Assembly (NCBI GenBank): GCA_039621445.1
Contig: CP154957.1
Location: forward strand, 28,778,798-28,842,797
Direction of reading: 5' to 3'
Origin: Euglena gracilis
Lineage: Eukaryota > Euglenida > Euglenophyceae > Euglenales
DNA length: 64,000 bases
Shown here: one piece after another, positions 44,201 through 57,027 of the stretch
How the letters are laid out: each line of letters opens with the position of its first letter
Position numbering within the stretch: position 1 is the stretch's first letter
Program-made: the position numbers and the translations under genes
The notes under the pieces: model-generated
Database searches by the model: none
Seen by the model: the letters and a program-made list of their open reading frames with translations, nothing else
What the model was told of the DNA's origin: nothing

Positions 44201-47200
44201 CCTAATTTGAAGCCCTTGGAAAGCCCTATCTACTGGTATTTTGATTTCCCCGCAACTCCCCGCCTAGCCCGAGATATGCCCGTTTTCGGCGCAGATGGCC
44301 GTTTTGTACACTTTTCCCACTGTTCGCCTTTGCCGTTTTAGGGGGGTGAGGGGGGTCAAAAAATCGATGTTTTTACAATTTCTCGAAAATGATGCAAAAT
44401 CAAAGGAAATGTCCGGAGACCTAAATTGAAGCCCTTGGAACGCTCTATCTACTGGGATTTTGGTTTCCCCACAGCTCACCGCCTAGCCCGAGATACGGCC
44501 GTTTTTCGGCCAATTTAGGCCATTTTGTACACTTTTCCCTTTGTTCGACTTAGCCATTTCCGGACAAAAAAGTCAAAAAAATCGAAAAAAAATTGCCCGA
44601 AACGATGTTATTTGGCCTCCCGGACCCGGAAAAACTGTTTTTGAGCCAAAAATGAGCGTTTTTCTACCCGCCAGCGCCCCGTTTTCGGCCGCCAACCCAT
44701 TGACTTTCGGTCAAAACCGGGTCAAAAAAGTCGAAAAAAATCGAAAAAATTTTTTTGCCCAAAACGATGTTTTTTGGCCTCCCGGACCCGTAAAACCCGT
44801 TTTTGAGCCAAAAATGAGCGATTTTTGACCCCTTGGCCTCCCGTTTCAGGCACAAAACCCTTTCATTTCAATTCAAAGAGCTCCACGGAGTGGCTGGTCA
44901 ATGAAGGGGTGGCGGCGCACTTATTAAGAGCCAAGGCCTATTCAAAACCGGGTCCGGACCACCCCCCCCCCCTAGATGTTGGGAGGGGGGGTCCGGACCC
45001 CCCACCCCCCCCTCCTTGACAGGTGCCAAAAATAGCAGAAAATTTTCTTTCGGCGCTGCGCGCCGGAAAATGAGCAAAAAACACCCCTTTTGCTGACTTT
45101 TGGCCATATTGCCCATTTTTTGATGTGTTGGTGTTTTCCCCCAAAAACATGTTCAAAAAAATTCAAAAAATGAGCATTTTTGGATCGATTTTCAAAGAAA
45201 AATCAGGGTTTTTTGACCGATTCCGACCCGATTTCCGGCCCTTTGCCCGTCCATGAAATCGAAAAAATTTCGGCCCCCCCTCAGTTTCGAGGAGGGGGGG
45301 GTCCGACCCACCCCCCCCCCTCCGTGTCGGGAGGTGGGGTCCGCCCCCCCCCCCCTCAAGGCTTCCCATCCATCCCTGTCCAGGGGGGGGGGGGGGCAAA
45401 AAATTTTTGCGTCATCGATGGAGTAGGGTTAGGGTTACAATTTATGCCTAACTTGTACACCTAACATTAATCCATAAGTTAGGCCTAGACTTAGGCCTAA
45501 GTCGTAACCCTAACCCATTCCATTAATAACGAAAAAAATCTTGGAACTACCTGGAGCTACTACTTGGACCCCCCCGGGGGGCCAAGTAGTAGCTTGCTGC
45601 CACAAAGACATCTATCACCTCCTTATCCGAGACATATTGTGTTGTTGGCACAGACACCCTGTATCAATGGCACATTTTTGGAACACTCTTATTTTCTGTT
45701 AATGCTCTGCCAGAAACTTTGGTATTATTTTGGAGCAGCAAGATAGTTTAATCCCTTGTTTCACACCATTGAAGGTCGAATGCTTTTTCTCTCAAATTTG
45801 ATAATTTGGTCCGATTTATGGCCAAATCTGCCAATTATGCAAAGGAACCACTTTTAGAATGTCCTAAAAAGTGGTTTCAAGGGCCGGTAAAATGGAATCA
45901 GGATGTGTTCTGCAGCAGGTGTAGGTGCAGGTGGCTTACCCCTTTTGAAAAATATGGATGAATATATATGGATGAATATATTGATGGCCCCTTTTGAAAA
46001 AACCCCTTTTGTTGGTCTTTTTATTTATTAAAAAATAAATTTCAAATTAAAGTTAAAAATTAGCATCAAAATCACATAATGGGCTTTTTTTTTTGCTGTC
46101 TGCCAAGGTAATGTTCCGTTGCACCCGCTCCCCCGTGTCAGCGGCACATCCCCAGAACATTGCCACGTTTTGGACAAGAGGGGGGTACATCTCACTACCC
46201 AAGTGTTCTAACTGAAGTGAACACTAAACACCACTGCGCACACAACTTTGCGACCATGCGACCATTACAAGTGCACCAACTTTGACGGAAAATCAACAAC
46301 GGTCAACAAAATTTTCGCTTTTTTTTGTGGTGGTTCCTTCCCGTGTCCTCCCAAGCCTCAGGCTGCCCCACAGCCATGCGGAGAAGGCGCAGGTGGACCT
46401 GACGTACTACAATGACTTGTGGCTGCTGCAGGACGTGGACGGCGCGGCGGAGTGGCAGCTGGTGGAGTACGGCCCCTACGACGACGTGCCGAAACCCCGG
46501 TCGGGCTGTTGCCTCGGGGGCAGGGCTCGACTCGGGGCAGCTCAACCCCCCCCTGTTCCAGCTGGCCAGTCTCCGCCTGCCTTCGTCCCTGACTCATTCG
46601 CAGCCAGATATTTTTTCCAGTTTGGTGACCTGGGGGGGGGGGGGTTTGCTGAGTGGGTACCTCCTATTTTTGCCGCGAAGCACCGAAAAAAAATTTGGAC
46701 CCCAAAATTGACACCTCAAACAAGTCGCCCCCCCAAGCCTCCCCCCCCCCCAGGGGGGTGGGTGGGCGAGTGGGTTGGATTCCCCTACCCCCGAGTCCTA
46801 AAAAAGTACACCACCTCTGAACCTCTGTACCTCTGTACACGGCCAGTCATTATCACCTCCATGTCAATGGTTAGGATTTTGGCCGTTTGGCCTAAATTCA
46901 GCCTGAAACTGTGCCTAAATCAAGGCCCGATTTCGGCCTAACCTCCTCCTAGTTTTGGCTTAACCCTAACCCCAAATCCCACTTTTTAACAACAATTGTA
47001 ACCCTAATCCTATCCCTATCCCTAAAAATAACAGAAAATATCAAAAAAAAATGCTGTCAAAAACCCCATCAGCTTATTACCCTATCACATTAAGCCACTG
47101 GTCCCCCGAGGGGGGGTTGTAGTTTCAGACTTTTTTGCACAATTTTTGGGAACATCCAAAGATAGGAAAGTTTTGGTTTTTTTATTGAATTTTTTTCAGA

Positions 47201-50200
47201 AGCCAAGCCCTCATCTTGGCATACAGACTGGAACTGTCACCAGGGCAGGCCGGGCCCAGGAAAACCATATGATGATTGGCGAAAAGTATTGGGTGTGAAG
47301 CCTGTTTTGTGATTCAGGAGCAGGCTTCTCTTTAAGGGTTTGCAGTACCCCCACAGGGGGGGGGCTGGACTGCAGCAAGTCCAAATTTGGCTCAAGTAGA
47401 CCCCCAGGGGGTCTACCAGCAAGGCTAGCTAGTGTATTTTTTTTCCAGTCAGGGGGACCTCAGACCCCCTGGGGGGGGTCTGGCTTGTTGTTGTTTTTCC
47501 AGTGTCTAGCAAAATGGCTGAGTGGACCCCCGGGGTCCTTAAGCGATAGTATGTTCAGGAGAACAGGCTATCTGTTGATATTGTCAACTCTCTTTCCCTC
47601 TCGTCGAGCCCTGCTGGCATGCTACGAAAACACGCTGTTCATGTTCGGCGGGTACAGCGCAGAGCGGGGGGAGGGGGGCCAAGGCAGCCGAGGGTTGTCA
47701 CACATGGACCTGTGGCAGATGACGCTGCCGCCCAGGCCAGACCAGTGGACGATGGAGAGACGCCAGGGGAGACTCTGCAGTGCACATCACCAATACGACC
47801 TCCTTCCGGTTTTTTCTGCCACTCCGGCTTTCTCTCACCCCCAGACGAGCCAAGCCACCCTTTGGGAACCCCCTCCCTTGTCAACAAAAAGTAATTATGC
47901 TAGACTAAGTGAGTTTTCCTGAGGGTCCGGTTTTGGTGGGCGGTGCGACAGCAGGGCCCAGCCATCGTGGTTGACGGGGCTGGGGTTTCCCCCCGGCTTT
48001 CTGGGGACCAATGTTTGGGTCAAAAAACTTATTTGTTGCCTTCAGCACAAAAGCTTTTCTTTACGAAGAGATATTTGGCCCGGGCATCCAAAAATTTAAA
48101 AATACAAAAAAATTAAATACAAAAAATTTACCCCTTCAAGAAATTGTCCTCCCGGTAAATTGATTTTGACCCTCCACAGGATTGATGCCTGCCGACCAGG
48201 GTTCAATGAAAGTCATCCGTTTTCAGTTGTTGAAAAATTCCTCCGTTCAACCCCCTTTTCCAGAGTGAGTTTCGGCTGTTCACGTAGCCCTGTGTTCAGT
48301 TGTTTTTCTGGCCAAGGTCGTATGCTCTTGATTTGCAAATTGGAATTTTCCAGTCCCCCCCCCAGAACGAATCTGGGAGGGCACCCTGGACCCCGTACAG
48401 GTCTTTTTTTTCCGTCCAGCACTTTGCGCCAATTTTTTTGGCAATTTTGACATTTTTTTCCCCCAAAAGTTCCCAAAATGGCATTTTGAATCGATTTTGG
48501 GGGTACGTTTTTTCGGCCCAGCACTTTGAGCCGGGCCAAAATTCACACTTTGCCTGCGCCACTATTTAGGTGGGGCAGTCCCCCCCCCCAATCCAACCCT
48601 GCCGCCGACCTGTTTCTTTTTTGTTTTTCGTGATTTTCGTGATTTCTTGCGGTTTTTTTTTCGACGGAGAGGACACATTTCGATGGAAAAAAAACAGTCA
48701 CAGCCCGCTGACCTCAAACATGCATTTCTGTGACAGCTGGGAGAAGTGAATTTCATTTTCCCCAGACCCCCCCACGATCCGAAAACAGCAAGAAATTTAT
48801 CGAAAAGTTTGGTATCAGGTAAATCTGGTCCAGGATGCGGAATTTTTCTAAGTTGTAATTGTTTCCCAGCAGAAATTGGGGAACCCTTAAAATGAAAACA
48901 GGCCCAGAAATTGCCAAATTTTGTCAAAGTTTGTAAAATTTAGCAAAATTTGGCGAATTTGCAACAAAATTGCAAAATTGCACCCAGGTGCCCTTCCATT
49001 TCTCGTGCATGCAGAGAATTGCAGAAAGGGGAAAAAATTGCAGGAAAATTGCAGAGAATTGCAGAAAAATGCGGAAAACTGTGGAGAATTGCAGAAAATG
49101 CAGAAAACTGTGGAAATAGCGGAAAAATTGCAGATATCAATTCCCCTCCAACAACCATAGTTACCAAACCCCCCTTCCACAGGGAGTAAGTATGGTTCAC
49201 ATGCACTCTTCCAAAAACCAATCACTCAGTTTTTTTTCTTTCTAACACCAGTCAGTCAATTTCTAATACCAGTCAGTCAATACCTTAGCTCACAAAGGTG
49301 GACTTTCCTTGCGCAATCGCATAATCCAGGACCCGTTCCAGAATTATGGCTTTTTTGGGGTCGTTTCCGGTCCCGTTTTTTGGATGAAAATACGTGTCTC
49401 GAAACTTGCGAAACCAGACATCAAGGCGAAGGGAATTCGAAAGTTCCAATTCAAATCGCGAGAACAGCATTGGACAGTTCTGAACATACAGCGTGTCACT
49501 CCACGGACTTTGTGATCTCACACATTCTACCACCGGGGAGCTGATCGACAACTTCACATCCCCAAAGAGTATCTACCTGGTGATGACTGCTGCCGCTTTT
49601 TGGAACTGAAACGACGTTCGGGGGTGTCCAGAATTCTATTGCACTGTCATACCCGAGGAGTTCCAAAAAAAATTGCGAAAATCATATTTTTGGACCTTTT
49701 TGTTGGAAAAAATGTGAATAACGACCCAAAACGCACAGCTATGTTGCATGATGGACAATTTTGTGAAAATGTTGTTAGTCCCCTCCAGCAGAAGTGTGCT
49801 AATTCCTAAATGGCAGTGTCGGTGATTTTCTGCAATTTTTCTGCAATTTCCACAAATTTTCCACATTTTTTCTGCAGTTTTTCTGGAGGCCTCCGACAAC
49901 AATTTCCTCACCCCCTGGATTTTCTTGTTTAGCTCTGGGGGGGGTGACCCCAAAGCTGCAAAGCAGAAGGCACCAAATACTCATTACAGCATTTCTTAGC
50001 TCACCTTTTTGCAAGAATTGGGGCACACAACCCAATGCAATTTGATGCAAATTCAAGAGGATGGAACATTTGTGTCGCCACACAATTTGCTCATTGACAT
50101 TCACCCCTTTAGCTTGACCCAATGACCTAATGAGGTCATCACGTTAGAATGAATTTGTGATTTGGAAGTTTTCATCGAAACTTACCCTCACTGGATGTCG

Positions 50201-50549
50201 GGAACAATTCACTGGAGGGTTTGAGCGTCACAGTCTGGCCTGCTGGTGACAATGAAGTGGCAGAGGATCCGCACTCAGGGCATCGCCCCCTCCGTCCGGG
50301 CCGGGATGAGCGTGTGTCTGGACCGCAAGCGCGGCCTGTTCTTTGGTGGTGTTTGGGACTGCGACGATGGGGAGCGGGATATGCAGTCCGTGTTCCACAA
50401 CGACCTCTACCGAGGCTGTGCACCTCTTTGGATGAACAATTGCCACACCTGTGAATCCAGGCTGTATTCGATATTCAATAGGAAGGATGGAAGCAGGTGC
50501 ACACGTCACACGTCGCACGTCGCATCCCCCAGAAATCTCGCATGAATAT

Positions 50550-50598
<49 letters not shown>

Positions 50599-53500
50599 CC
50601 AGACATGCATTTAGTGTAAGTCACCAAAATCAATTTTGTGCATTATGTGTATCACATCGAAAAATTTGTGTATCATTTGTGCATCCCCAAAATTGTTCGA
50701 AAATTTGAAAAACCCGGCTCCGTTGTGAGCTGGGGTCGGGGTTTTTTTTATTTTGGTGGCCTGGGGGGGGAGGGGGGGGGCAGGCATTGTTATTTTTAAG
50801 GCGAAAATTTTTGAATTTTAAGGCATTTTTTGAACGTTTATTACCCGCCCCCTATGTCCAACGACCCACACCTTTTCAGAGGTTTGGCCAATTTTTTGGC
50901 TTGACACGAAGCGACAGCCCGAAAATTTTTGTGCCTAAAATGGGGGCCAAGAAAATCGGCCAAAATGCCATTCTTGGCACTCTTTGGGGAAAATTTCTGT
51001 CAAAAATGCCCAAAAAAATTGGCGCGAAGCGCCGGAAGGAAAAAATTGACCTGTTTTTGGGAAGGGGTTCCTGGGTGCCCTCTGATTTTTTGGACCCCTT
51101 GTCTAACGACCCCCCCCCCCGGTTGGAGGACTCCTATTTTTTTGGGGCCACAACCCTAGGTCCAACGACCATCCCCTCTGGAGGACAGAGGACACGGTCA
51201 TTGGACAAGGGATGGTAAGGTTTTTTTTAGGTACCTCCCCCCCCCCTTGTCCAACGACCGGGCTTGTCTAACGACCACCCCCCCGGTCAGAGACGATCTT
51301 TTTGTATATGATGTTGGTTCGGCCAAAATTGCTAAAAGTTGGCTAAAAACAGTCAAAAATAGCCCGAAATGGCCTAAAACGGCCAAAGGATGGCCAAAAG
51401 TGCCCAAAAAGTTGCCAAAAATAGCAAAAATAAGGCAAAAATGGCCAAAAGTAGCCAAAAGCAGCCTAAAGTGGCCAAAAATGGGCAAAGTGGGCCAAAG
51501 TGTGGCCAACAGTTGCCAAAAGTGGCCAAATGCGACCAAACATGGCAAAAAGCGGTCAAAAATGCCTAAAAATTCCCAAAAGTGCCCCAAAAACGTCCAA
51601 AAATGGCCAAAAGTGGCCACCGTAGTCAAGAAATAGCATAAATGGCCAAAAACAGCCCAAAAATGACCATATACCCCAATCTATGGTAAATTTTCCTCCG
51701 ATTTGGGGTCCACCCCCCTTGTCTAACTACCACCCCCCCTGGCCAATTTAGCGACCGCCCCCCCGGTCGGAGATGAACATTAGTGGTCGTTGGACAAGGA
51801 GGGGGGGGAGGTATTTGAAAATTTTTTAATGTTCTGTTTTCAGATTTTGGCGGCCAAAAGGGGAGCGGGAAAAGAATTCAACGGTTTTCACCCGATTTTG
51901 GGTGGGTTTTGGGTGGGTGGGTGCCGGGGGGGGGGGCAAACACAAATTCGGTTTTTTTTAATTTTTGGCAAAATTTGTGTTTTTTCTTGTGTCTTTTTCC
52001 CCAGTGATTTTTGGGTTTCTGATTGAAAAAAGTTTGAGCCCGAAAAAAATCCTCATTTTGGCCTCAACTTCCCCCCGAGACCAAAATTTTTGTCAATTTT
52101 TGCCATTTCTGTATTTTTTGTTGTCAACAAAATGCTCATTTTTATGCAAAATGAAGAAAATTTCCCCGGTGGAGCCAGAAATTTTTTAAGTCCTCTCCAG
52201 CACAAAGCGTACATCCCGCCTGAAGGATTTGACATATAACTTGCGTTTTTGTTGTGTTTATTTTTGTTTATTTGCGTGTTTTTTTTTGCTTTTTTTGCAT
52301 CGCATTTTTTGAGGGTCCGTGTTGCCTCACCCCCCCCCACTAATGGGTGGGTGTTTGAACCCCTCGGGGGGGCTTGGGCCAGGCAAAAAAAGTGACCCCT
52401 CGGGGTCACTAAGTGAATCTATGATTCAGACACCCCCGGGTGCCTCTGGCCGGGGCTATGGTCCACCCGGAGTGGCCATGACATCAACAGATCATTTTTT
52501 TGGTTCTGTAAAAAAATTTGTGTATCGCATCGAAATTTTTGTGTATCAACTGTGAATCACCAAAAAGAATTTTCTGTGTCACCTTGTATCACCAAAAAAA
52601 ATTTATGTTGAAGTTGTGATACATATTAAATGAGTGTCTGACACCAACCTTTCAACATCCACATACATGCACACAACTCGCGCAAAACATGTATGCACAT
52701 CCGGGTCGGATTTCGCTTTCATTTTGCTTTGATCAAAACCAAGGACCTCCAGATAATTTTTGGGGTTGATTGATGATCAGGCAATGCATGCATTTGGGTG
52801 TCTGTTTGTCACACCTTCAGGAATTGGCCAGAGACTCAGTGACCCCCATCTATTATTGGCAGCCTCCCATCACGCCCTCAACCTGGAGTCCTACCGCTGG
52901 TTTCCGGCGAGGCCCCAGCCCTTCGGAGGATTTATGACCCTGAGTGCAGTTGATTTATGACCCTAGGGCGGTTTTTCGTTTTGTTGGCAAATGTCAATGA
53001 TGATCTCGTTTGAAGAATTTTTTTTGTTTTGCTGAGAATTTTCAGGCACAAACTCTCTGCGCAAATAAAATTGATGTCCAGGATGGAGCCTCGCTATCTA
53101 CAGGGCAAGCGTGTGAGCCATGCTGATTTGATTGGCAACGAATCAATACCATTTGGAGTCACAATTCAAACCCTTTCCTGCCACATGTGCCCATCAGGAT
53201 GGCCCATCTGTTGACCGCCCCGATACATTAGCCCCCCCAGGGGGGGTAACCGTAGGAGGAGGCTCAATATTGAGCGCTCGAGATTGAGCCTCCTCGAGCG
53301 TTTTTAAGCCCCCCCCCCACCGGGGGGGCTCAAAAAAAAGTTGCCTCGAGTGTCGTCGATTGTCACTCGAGGAGGCTCTCGAGTAACCTCGGGCGACGTC
53401 GAGTGACAGTCGTGGAGGCTCTCGAGTAGCCTCGAGCAATGCCGAGCGACACTTGAGGAGGCTCTTGAGTAGCCTCGAGCGACGTCGAGCGACACTCGAG

Positions 53501-56500
53501 GAGGCTCATCGAGTAGCCTCGAGCTACGTGTCGAGCCTCCTCCCACGATACATACATGCATGTATCACGAGACTCGGATGTGTTTCTCCTGCTGCCCATT
53601 TCTAATGTTCGTTGCCATTTGTGTGGCAAGTTGTGCTGGACATTGTTTTGGAGTTGTATTGGATTTTGTTATTTTGGGGCCCTCGAGCAATTGAGCAACA
53701 AAAGGGATTTGCCCCCCCCAAAACGATTTGGAAGCACAAGGGATTTGCCCCCCAGAACGATTTGGGAACACAAGGGATTTTGTTATTTTGGGGCCCTCCA
53801 GCAGTTGAGCAACACAAGGGATCTGCCCCCCAAAACGAAACACAAGGGATTTGCTCCCCAGAACGATTTGGGAACACAAGGGGTTTTGTTATTTTGGGGC
53901 CCTCGAGCAATTGAGCAAAAAAGGGGATTTGCCCCCCAAAACGACTTGGGAACACAAGGGATTTTGTTATTTTGGGACATCAGGCAAGATGCAGACATTG
54001 GACAAGATGCAAGATGTACTGGTTGCAGATGCTAGACAAGATGCAGATACTGGACAAGATGCAGTGGTTGCAGATGCTGGGCAAGATGTACTGGTTGCAG
54101 ATGCTGGACAAGATGCAGACGCTGGGCAAGGCGCGGACGCCGGACAAGATGCAGACGCTGGACAAGATGCAGTGGTTGCAGATGCTAGACAAGATGTACT
54201 GGTTGCAGATGCCGGACAAGATGCAGATGCTGGACAAGAGGAAGATATTGGACAAGTTGCAGTCGCTGCAGGTACTAGACAAGATGCAGATACCGGTCAA
54301 GATGCAATGGACGCAGATACTGGACAAGAGGTAGATGCCGGACAAGATGTAGATGCCGGACAAGATGCAGATGCTAGACAAGAGGAAGATATTGGACACG
54401 ATGCAGTGGATGCAGGTACTACACAAGATGCACACGCTGGACAAGATGCAGTGGTTGTAGATACTGATAAGATGCAATGGATGCAGGTACTGGACAAGAT
54501 GTTGATATTAGACAAGGTGCAGATACCACACAAGATGCAAATACTGGACAAGATGTTGATATTTAGCAAGATGCGGACACTGGACAAGATGCAGATGCCA
54601 GTCAAGATGCAGATGCTGGACAAGATGCAATTCTGCAGATACGGGTTAGTGCGATGGATGCAGATGCTGGATTGGCCAAATAAATCAGGGGAGCTTGCGG
54701 CCAAAGGTGAGTGAATTTGGGCAAAGTGGCCAAAAGTGGCCAAGAGTGGCCAAAGTTGTACAAGTGGGTAAAAAGTGGACAAAGGCGGATGAAGTGGTTG
54801 CGGATGCTGTTTTGGATGTTCCGGATGCAGGTATCTGAGTGGATGCAGGTACAGGATCTGCACCTCTAAGGGCTTCAAAGGCGATGCTAGGCGATGCTGG
54901 GCCCAAGGGCATGGCTGACCAGAGGTGCTTGGTGCTTGCCCAGAACGACCTGGGAACAGAAGGGATTTTGTTATTTTGGGGCCCTCGGGCAGTTGAGCAA
55001 CAAAAGGGATCTGCCCCCCAAAACGATTTGGAAACACAACGGATTTACCTCCCAAAACGATTTGGGAACACAAGGTATTTTGTTATTTTCGAGTTTTTTT
55101 GAGCCCCCCCCTCAGGGGGGCCAGGGTTTGATATAAGGAGGGCGTACATGGTTTAGGTGGGGGGGTGTCCCCCCCCCCCCCCCCCCCCCTCCTGGCCCGC
55201 AGGGGGGGGTCCGGACCCCCCCACCTGCCAGGGGGGTCCGGACCGACCCCCCCCGCACAAAAAGGGTCAATTTTTTCCTCCGGTGCTTTGGCCGAAAATT
55301 TTTTGCATTTTTGGCACATTTTTGCCCAAAAAGTGCCCAAAATGGCACTTTTGGTCGTTTTGGGGGGTCAAAAATTTTCGGCCACCCTGACCGCGCACCT
55401 GTTTAGGTGGGGGGGGAGGCCCCCCCCACCCCCCCCCCCCCCCTGGCCCGCAGGAGGGGGGTCCGGACCCCCCCCACCAGTCCTTATATCGAACCCTGGG
55501 GGGGGCTCAAAAAAAGTAGCCTCGAGCGACGTCGAGCGACACTCGAGGAGGCTCTCGAGTAGCCTCGAGCGACGCCGAGCGACACTCGAGGAGGCTCTCG
55601 AGTAGCCTTGAGCGACGCCGAGCGAAGCTCGAGGAGGCTCAGCAAGTAGCCTCGAGCGACATCGAGCACACTCGAGGCTACTCGAGAGCCTCCTCCTACG
55701 GAGCCTCCTCCTTCCGTAACCCTCCCCCCCAATTGGTTCTCATTAAAGTGCTCAGAAACCCCGCGCGGCCGGCGTACACCCGCCACCGAAGGGCGTGTGC
55801 CCGGTGGTCCGACTGGCTGGTGTGCCGCCCGGGCACAGTGGGGCTGTGGGGGCCCGGCCAGGGGCCTCCCCGCAGTGCACTTCAAGGCGAAGGCGCGGCA
55901 CAGCGCCGCGGAGGAGGTCGAGGCCGAGGCGGGGGAGGCGGGGGCCGCCCCGGGCGGGGAGGGGCGGGCGGCGGGGCAGCCGGCAGGGCGCATCAACGCG
56001 CTGCTCGCGGTGGCGGACAACCGGCTGTACCTGTACGGCGGCATTCGTGAGGAGGGCAGCCAGGCCCGGGCCCCTCCGTGCCGAGGCCAAGGGGTGGGGG
56101 GGAGGGGAGGGGGGTGGGGGGCTGCCCTGCGCCACAGAGGGGCCTGGCCGGGAGGTGACACACAACGACTTGTGGGCAGGGCCGGAGGGAGCCAGAGAGC
56201 AGGCCGGAAGCAAGGCGCAGGGCATCTGTCATGCCAGAGGGGATGCTGAGGTAATGGCATCAACAACGACAATAACAATATTACCAACAGTAACAAGTAA
56301 ACCATGTTATCTTTGCTATAAAAAAAAAAAAAAAAAAAGAAAAAAAATAAACAACAAAGAACAAAAAAAAAACCATGTTATCTTTGCTAGAACAAAGATA
56401 GTTATATGTGGTCATGATTATATGTCATTTTTTTCCAGGACGGGTGCAAGTAAATGGTCTGGGGTTCGCGTGCAGCCCAACAAACAGACAACCCCCCACC

Positions 56501-56931
56501 CTCCCCGGGCCCCCCCCCCCCCCCCCCCGGCACCTGGTTCACCCTCCCAGGCCTTTGGCGACTGGCGATGATGATACCCCCCATCACTTGGCCATGGGGA
56601 TGGCTTTACATTTACTCGGACCAGCCACTAACCACCTGTTCGTGCTGTATTTTATTATTATGTGCTTCTTGTTGTTCTTGTTCTTGCTTGCTTGATTGTA
56701 TGTTTTTTTTTGCTTCATCTATTTGCGCTTCCGGTCGGGCCGAGGTGACGCCCTACCCTGCTACCCTCCCCCCACCACGTGTATGCTAGCCCAAGAAGAA
56801 AATCCAGGTCCCATACTGTGACTGAAGGGTGTTTGTATGCCGCCTGGTAGAACCAGCTCCCTAAAAAAAGATACAGTGTTCATAATAATGGTAATAAATG
56901 TATGATGATGGTGATGATGATGATGCCGATA

Positions 56932-57027
<96 letters not shown>

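Larger units (their letters stand above)
50409..52871 (+). other. Intron 11, nonconventional
   Basis: A stem GAGGCTG (50412-50418) with CAGCCTC (52860-52866), extended by a G.U. Overhangs are acc (3) and ccatc (5). Joining gives HNDLYALNLESYRWF. It contains a (CA)n run at 50552-50593 and R6 repeats. Confidence 0.88.

Noticed and set aside
43607-46383. Intron 8 as nonconventional, using GTGGGG/CCCCAC complementarity
   Set aside because: The 3+5 rule with that stem breaks the frame, while GT-AG ends give a protein of exactly family length.
47761-50242. Intron 10 ending after ATGGAGAGA with cgcCAG and the earlier CTG
   Set aside because: Also in frame, but it has only a 4-bp stem and adds several residues; the alternative has a perfect 10-bp stem and the family length.
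53851-54714. 287-residue open frame with DAGQDA repeats as a real protein
   Set aside because: The frame exists because most minisatellite units are multiples of three; no start context, no domain and an intronic position.
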